Positions 59,861-64,000 of a stretch of DNA of 64,000 nucleotides are shown piece after piece. A program made the position numbers and the translations under genes. Position 1 is the first letter of the stretch, and each line of letters begins with the position of its first letter. The notes beneath the pieces are model-generated. The model saw only the letters and a program-made list of their open reading frames with translations, did not search any database and was not told the origin of the DNA. This DNA is from Gilliamella mensalis (GTDB lineage: Bacteria > Pseudomonadota > Gammaproteobacteria > Enterobacterales > Orbaceae). The stretch is from NCBI RefSeq assembly GCF_900103085.1, contig NZ_FMWR01000002.1, forward strand, positions 1 to 64,000, read 5' to 3'.

Positions 59861-60541
59861 TCAATTGTTTTTGGGCACTGAGACTAATTTTTTTAGGATA
59901 AAATTTAAAATCATTCCGTAAAGTGGCAAAAAGAATAACCCACAAATTAGAATTTTAAAACTATAGTCCATTAACGAAATTTCGGTCCAATGATTTGCCA
60001 TAAATTCATCGCTACTTTGATAAAATGCGATAGCAAAAAAGACAATAGTATCAATACCATTACCAAAGATTGCTGATGCAGTTGGTGCAACCCACCATGA
60101 TTTATTTTTTCTTAAATAGTTAAAAACAGTGATATCCATCAATTGCCCAACTAGATAAGCTGCAAAACTGGCTAGCGCTATTCGAAATACAAAACTATTA
60201 AATTCGGTCAATGCCGAAAAGCCAACCCAATGTGTCTCAAAAAATAACACCGAAATAAGGTATGAAAATAGCAATGCGGGGATCATCACCACAAAAATGA
60301 TCTTTCTTGCCAAACTTGCACCATAAATTCGAATGGTTAAATCGGTGGTTAAAAAGATAAATGGAAAAGTGAAAGCCCCCCATGTGGTGTGAAAACCAAA
60401 AATATCAAATGGGATTTGGACTAAATAATTGCTTGAAGCAATAACTAAAATATGAAAAAAAGCCAACCAGTAAAGCGCTTTTTGCTGTTGCCCACGGGTA
60501 AAGTTTTTTTCAATCGATTCGAAATGATTCTGTAAGTACAT
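59861..60541 (-). CDS. yhhQ: Queuosine precursor transporter YhhQ
   Basis: A 226-residue inner-membrane protein of the YhhQ/QueT-like (DUF165) family with about six helices. Family blocks include FGFHTTWGAFTFPFIFLTTD and a late FGNGIDTIVFFAIAFY. It imports preQ0 or preQ1. It is third in queF-queC-yhhQ, 46 nt after queC, and a preQ1-like hairpin sits just upstream. Confidence 0.93.
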   Translation of the reverse strand: MYLQNHFESIEKNFTRGQQQKALYWLAFFHILVIASSNYLVQIPFDIFGFHTTWGAFTFPFIFLTTDLTIRIYGASLARKIIFVVMIPALLFSYLISVLFFETHWVGFSALTEFNSFVFRIALASFAAYLVGQLMDITVFNYLRKNKSWWVAPTASAIFGNGIDTIVFFAIAFYQSSDEFMANHWTEISLMDYSFKILICGLFFLPLYGMILNFILKKLVSVPKNN

Positions 60542-60548
60542 CTTTTTT

Positions 60549-60574
60549 CCTTTTTAATGGGGTGAGAGAACCCA
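60549..60574 (-). promoter_or_regulatory. Possible degenerate preQ1-I-like element before yhhQ
   Basis: On the minus strand TGGG pairs with CCCA around a loop containing TTCTCTCA. An A-rich tail runs into the ribosome site (ATTAAAAAGGAAAA) just before the yhhQ ATG. Loop UUCU can pair with GGAA of that site. The arrangement mimics the two clear preQ1-I elements, but the conserved loop GTAA and tail ACTA are missing. Confidence 0.3.
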
Positions 60575-60587
60575 ATTATTAATAAAT

Positions 60588-61247
60588 CTATCTAGCCGAC
60601 CCAGCCATATATTCTTGCAAGCCCTTATCGCGCAGCAAACAACTAGGACACTTGCTACATCCTCCATCAACCCCGTAATAACAGGTGTGGGTATGTTGTT
60701 GGACATAATCAAGATAACCCAGTTTATCGGCCATTTCCCATGTTTGTGCTTTGGTTAAATACATCAGTGGTGTAATAAGATTAAACGCATAATCCATGGC
60801 TAAATTCATCGATACATTCATTGATTTAATAAAGATATCACGACAATCTGGATAGCCACTAAAATCGGTTTCACAAACACCAATAATAATGTCAGCAATG
60901 CCCTGCTGTTTGGCATGGCAGCCAGCTAAAAGTAAAAAGAGCATATTACGCCCATCCACAAAGGTATTAGGATAATCGCCATCTTGAGCTGCTTTAATTT
61001 CTTGTGAGTCGTCGATGAGCGCATTATTTGTGGTTTGTTTGATAACTGATGTATCAATGACAGTTTGCTTAATACCTAAATCTTTAGCGATCCATTTGGC
61101 TTTTTCAAGCTCAATGGCATGACGTTGACCATAATGAAAGCTGATTGCCTGAACGTTTTCACGTCCATAATCGGCAATGGCTTGCAGTAAGCAGGTAGTT
61201 GAGTCTTGCCCGCCGGAAAATATAACGAGTGCTTTACGAGTCTGCAT
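60588..61247 (-). CDS. queC: 7-cyano-7-deazaguanine synthase QueC
   Basis: A 219-residue PP-loop ATPase converting 7-carboxy-7-deazaguanine to preQ0. The P-loop is [14 protein letters not shown] and the zinc cysteines are [15 protein letters not shown] near the C-terminus. It follows queF by 29 nt and precedes yhhQ, so it is controlled by the riboswitch before queF. Confidence 0.96.
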   Translation of the reverse strand: MQTRKALVIFSGGQDSTTCLLQAIADYGRENVQAISFHYGQRHAIELEKAKWIAKDLGIKQTVIDTSVIKQTTNNALIDDSQEIKAAQDGDYPNTFVDGRNMLFLLLAGCHAKQQGIADIIIGVCETDFSGYPDCRDIFIKSMNVSMNLAMDYAFNLITPLMYLTKAQTWEMADKLGYLDYVQQHTHTCYYGVDGGCSKCPSCLLRDKGLQEYMAGSAR

Positions 61248-61276
61248 TAAAAGTTCCTGTTTGGATGGATTATAAA

Positions 61277-61750
61277 TTAGCGATTATCCACTTTTTCTGG
61301 ATACATATCGTGATTAGCTAATCGATTAGCCGCAACTTGCTGCCAATGAGTACCTGATTTGCCATAGTTGGCGTAAGGATCAATCGAAATGCCACCGCGT
61401 GGTGTAAATTTGCCCCAAACTTCAATATATTTAGGATCCATTAATTTGATTAGATCTTTCATGATGATATTAATGCAATCTTCGTGATAATCACCATGAT
61501 TACGAAAGCTAAATAGGTAGAGTTTTAGCGATTTACTTTCGACCATTTTAATATTGGGTACATACGAAATATAAATCGTCGCAAAATCAGGCTGACCAGT
61601 GATAGGGCAAAGGCTAGTAAATTCTGGGCAATTAAATTTAACAAAATAGTCGTTGTTCGGATGTTTATTATCGAACGTTTCGAGTATTTCAGGACAATAG
61701 GTTGTAGGATAGCGAACAGACTGATCGCCTAGTAGTGTAATTTTATTCAT
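61277..61750 (-). CDS. queF: NADPH-dependent 7-cyano-7-deazaguanine reductase QueF (short type)
   Basis: Reduces preQ0 to preQ1. The catalytic Cys48 lies in [13 protein letters not shown], and the QueF motif [20 protein letters not shown] provides NADPH and substrate contacts. At 157 residues it is the unimodular type seen in Bacillus and Neisseria, not the bimodular type of about 280 residues in E. coli. A preQ1-I riboswitch directly precedes it. Confidence 0.95.
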   Translation of the reverse strand: MNKITLLGDQSVRYPTTYCPEILETFDNKHPNNDYFVKFNCPEFTSLCPITGQPDFATIYISYVPNIKMVESKSLKLYLFSFRNHGDYHEDCINIIMKDLIKLMDPKYIEVWGKFTPRGGISIDPYANYGKSGTHWQQVAANRLANHDMYPEKVDNR

Positions 61751-61756
61751 GATGTT

Positions 61757-61793
61757 TCCTTAGTTTTTTAGCGTGGGAGGTTTACGAACCACG
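61757..61793 (-). promoter_or_regulatory. preQ1-I type riboswitch before queF-queC-yhhQ
   Basis: On the minus strand CGTGG/CCACG forms the stem around loop TTCGTAAACCTC. The tail CTAAAAAACTAAGGA runs into the Shine-Dalgarno, 6 nt before the queF ATG. The loop UUCGUA can pair with UAAGGA with one mismatch, giving the pseudoknot expected of this class. The stem and the loop start are identical to those of the element before queD. Confidence 0.87.
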
Positions 61794-61864
61794 TAACAAG
61801 CCGCACACCATACTCTTTTTAAATAAAAAAGTCTAGTGTGGTAAAGAATACAAAATATCAAACT

Positions 61865-61895
61865 AACACCATCAACAATAACCATTGATAGTGTT
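61865..61895 (-). terminator. Hairpin after the coaA-DUF1090 unit
   Basis: AACAC-C-ATCAA pairs with TTGAT-A-GTGTT (one internal mismatch) around a 9-nt loop. A T-rich stretch follows on the minus strand. It separates the DUF1090 gene from the queF promoter region. Confidence 0.5.
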
Positions 61896-61954
61896 AATGA
61901 TAAAAACACGGTGGAAAAGCAAGCAAAGTGGGTAAATAATCTATCTGTTACTGC

Positions 61955-62383
61955 TTATCTTAATTTTAATTCTTGATAAAATTTAGCTAATTCAGCTTTA
62001 GCTTCATTGAGTTCTTTTTCCGCATCGGCTAATTTGGCTTGTTGTTTGGCAATTTTGTGCTCATTACCTTTTGTTTTTGCCTGATTCAATTTTTGAGTTC
62101 TTTTGACAACTTTATCTGTCTTTTCTTGGATTTTTTTATTATATTTTTCTTCTAACTTGTCATTTGAACAATAATTATTGATATCATGTAATGCCTTTTC
62201 AAGCCCTTGAACTTGGTGAGAATTATTATTTTTTTTGGCATAATCAATCTGTGTTTCAATAGTTTGTTTTTTGCTTTCACACGTTAATCCTTCAGAATGT
62301 TCTGAAGCATAAGCACCAAGCGAAAATAAACTTGCCAAAGTAATAATGGTTACTTTAGTCATGACTCGAATTACTGATTTCAT
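61955..62383 (-). CDS. DUF1090 (YqjC-like) periplasmic protein
   Basis: A 142-residue secreted protein with a signal peptide ending near AYA-SEH. The mature part is a highly charged helical chain: LTCESKKQTIETQIDYAKK, then GLEKALHDINNYCSND and a coiled-coil tail. Two cysteines (CESK and YCSND) are the family's conserved pair. E. coli YqjC is the named relative; its function is unknown. It lies 20 nt after coaA on the same strand. Confidence 0.85.
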   Translation of the reverse strand: MKSVIRVMTKVTIITLASLFSLGAYASEHSEGLTCESKKQTIETQIDYAKKNNNSHQVQGLEKALHDINNYCSNDKLEEKYNKKIQEKTDKVVKRTQKLNQAKTKGNEHKIAKQQAKLADAEKELNEAKAELAKFYQELKLR

Positions 62384-62403
62384 ATCAATTCCCCCCCTTT
62401 ACC

Positions 62404-63339
62404 CTATTTTCTTAATTGAACCAAATCAACTTTGTGATCTTTACCTTTAGTCAGGATTAAACTAGCCCTTTCCTTTGTAGGTAAGATGTTTTCAACCAAA
62501 TTTAACTCATTAATTTCACGCCAAAGGCGATTAGCAATGTTGACGGCCTCTTGTTCTGGCAGCTTTGAGTAGTGGTTAAAGTAAGAGTTGGGGTCACTAA
62601 ATGCACCAGCTCTAAATTTTAAAAAGCGGTTCACATACCAATCATGTAGTAACGAAACATCGGCATCCACATAAATGGAGAAATCGACATAATCAGAGAC
62701 AAAAACACGATTATTCGCTTGCGGATAATTCAAGGTACTTTGTAGTACATTTAATCCTTCGAGAATCAAAATATCTGGGCTATCAATAACGATTTCTTCA
62801 TCTTCGACAATATCATAAACTAGATGAGAATACACAGGTGCTTTAACGTTTGCTTGTCCTGATTTTATATCTGCAACAAAATTGATCAGTTTTTTAATAT
62901 CGTATGATTGTGGAAAGCCTTTTTTATTCATTATTCCACGTTCTTCAAGGTATTTATTTGGATATAAAAATCCATCGGTTGTCACTAAAGCTACTTTACG
63001 ATGTTCTGGCCAACGCGTTAGCAACGCCTGTAATACCCGTGCTGTTGTACTCTTACCTACTGCAACGCTCCCAGCAATACCGATGATATAAGGAATTTTT
63101 TGACTTTTACCTAAAAACTTAGACAATACCGCCTGCCGACTAAAACTATTACTAATATAATAATTAAGCAATCTTGATAAAGGTAAATAGATGTCACTAA
63201 CCTCACCCATAGATAAGTCTTCATTAATGCCTTGTAAAGAAGTTAACTCATCAGGGGTTAGCGTCATCGGTATCGCATTACGTAAACTTGCCCATTCTTG
63301 ACGGTTAAATTGCATATAAGGGCTCAAATGATTTTTCAT
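62404..63339 (-). CDS. coaA: Pantothenate kinase (type I)
   Basis: A 311-residue P-loop kinase for the first committed step of coenzyme A synthesis, subject to CoA feedback in this family. The Walker A motif is [16 protein letters not shown], with the conserved [10 protein letters not shown] and [12 protein letters not shown] blocks. Length and ends agree with E. coli CoaA (316). CoaE, the last enzyme, is encoded at 21054. Confidence 0.96.
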   Translation of the reverse strand: MKNHLSPYMQFNRQEWASLRNAIPMTLTPDELTSLQGINEDLSMGEVSDIYLPLSRLLNYYISNSFSRQAVLSKFLGKSQKIPYIIGIAGSVAVGKSTTARVLQALLTRWPEHRKVALVTTDGFLYPNKYLEERGIMNKKGFPQSYDIKKLINFVADIKSGQANVKAPVYSHLVYDIVEDEEIVIDSPDILILEGLNVLQSTLNYPQANNRVFVSDYVDFSIYVDADVSLLHDWYVNRFLKFRAGAFSDPNSYFNHYSKLPEQEAVNIANRLWREINELNLVENILPTKERASLILTKGKDHKVDLVQLRK

Positions 63340-63508
63340 TTTATCTTGTCTCTAATTCGATCTAACAAAATTATTGGGCTCAGATTATACATAAATCTCT
63401 TTTTTTACAATCTTAAATTAGTATGAATGCTTCATCATAGCTATATTTTAGACTTACTGATAAAATACGTGCGTTAAATGATTAACCCTAATATTAAACA
63501 GAGATTAT

Positions 63509-64000
63509 ATGTTAAAAAATAAATCGAAACAAAAAACTAAAAAAAGCCGTCAAGAAATCAACGAAGAGTCTCGTGAACTAAAACGTAAACGTAAGCACAA
63601 AGGCTTGCCAAGTGGCTCTCGCTTTAATAATCAAGATAATAACAAAAATAAAAATTTGACAAACAAAAGCAAAGATCCACGTGTTGGTAGCAAAAAGCCG
63701 ATTTCACTAATTATTGAAGGCTCTAATAATGTAATAAAACCCGTTAAACAACCGAAACCGGCTAAAACAGTTTTATCGCCACAACAAGAATTAGAACAAT
63801 TAGAGAACGATCCAAAATTAGATATGCTACTTGATTTAGTCGAACAAAATAGCAAACTCACTAAAGAGCAACAAACTTATCTTGATAGCAAATTAAATCG
63901 TATTGATGAGTTGATGCAAGCGCTGGGTTATAGTGATGATGATTTTGAAGAGCAAGACGAAAAGAAAGAGGATATTGTTAGTTTATTAAAACGAAACTAA
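63509..64000 (+). CDS. yihI: Der GTPase-activating protein YihI
   Basis: A 163-residue protein with a strongly basic N-terminal half (KKSRQEINEESRELKRKRKH, GLPSGSR) and an acidic C-terminal helical part (QQELEQLENDPKLDMLLDLV, ending in DDDFEEQDEKKED). This is the layout of YihI, which stimulates the Der GTPase and so tunes 50S assembly. The stop codon is the last three bases of the window, so the gene is complete. Confidence 0.93.
   Translation: MLKNKSKQKTKKSRQEINEESRELKRKRKHKGLPSGSRFNNQDNNKNKNLTNKSKDPRVGSKKPISLIIEGSNNVIKPVKQPKPAKTVLSPQQELEQLENDPKLDMLLDLVEQNSKLTKEQQTYLDSKLNRIDELMQALGYSDDDFEEQDEKKEDIVSLLKRN

Overview
The window reads as chromosomal DNA of an AT-rich gammaproteobacterium. Almost every gene is closest to an Enterobacterales or Pasteurellaceae counterpart, and many E. 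coli gene orders survive in short blocks: leuS-lptE-holA-nadD, rplM-rpsI-sspA-sspB, coaE-zapD-yacG, a pilin-hofB-hofC block divergent from ampD, yfhM-pbpC, ygiF-glnE and a yeiW-like gene beside efpL. The AT-rich composition, the shuffled but recognisable synteny and a type VI secretion vgrG at the left edge would fit an Orbales gut symbiont (Gilliamella or a relative). That placement is inference from memory of these genomes and was not tested.

Layout. 1-157: start of a vgrG, cut by the edge. 733-5334: ilvIH, ygfZ and an M20 amidohydrolase. 5335-6172: a gene-free stretch with repeats. 6173-9674: a type IV pilus/competence operon (pilin, ATPase, platform protein, prepilin peptidase), divergent from an ampD carrying an extra C-terminal domain. 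10850-12965: mltG and alr. 13168-15312: a TonB-dependent receptor behind a Fur-box-like site. 15415-18463: ygbA, a shikimate-dehydrogenase-like gene and ycaO. 19029-21659: coaE-zapD-yacG-tsaD. 21904-22968: lexA with its own LexA boxes, plus an unknown membrane protein. 23064-25259: hisJQM. 25898-28468: clpB. 28803-29842: queD-queE behind a preQ1-I-type riboswitch. 30078-32715: yfiH-rluD and bamD. 33003-33158: remnant of a nitrilase-family gene. 33301-38072: leuS to nadD. 38299-42158: infA, lysP, a Cys-cluster protein, efpL, ttcA. 42284-48762: glnE, a short ygiF, sspB-sspA, rpsI-rplM. 49037-51710: yrbL and a phosphoethanolamine-transferase-like enzyme. 52016-59590: pbpC and the alpha-2-macroglobulin lipoprotein yfhM. 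59861-61750: queF-queC-yhhQ behind a second preQ1-I-type riboswitch. 61955-64000: a DUF1090 gene, coaA, yihI.

How the genes work together. The window is mostly housekeeping: branched-chain amino acid synthesis, cell-wall synthesis and recycling, outer-membrane assembly (bamD, lptE), translation and tRNA modification, and protein quality control. The best-linked theme is queuosine: QueD, QueE, QueC, QueF and the precursor transporter YhhQ sit in two loci 30 kb apart. Both loci are led by near-identical short hairpins with A-rich tails running into the Shine-Dalgarno sequence, as in preQ1-I riboswitches.

The observations most worth following are an AmpD-YqcC (DUF446) fusion, the paired preQ1 switches with a possible degenerate third copy before yhhQ, a short (Bacillus-type) QueF, an unknown two-helix membrane protein directly behind lexA, a possibly frameshifted small membrane-protein gene, a nitrilase relic before leuS, and a 35-bp repeat shared between the pbpC leader and a gene-free region. 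I saw no CRISPR array, rRNA, tRNA, intact insertion sequence, prophage or complete defence system.
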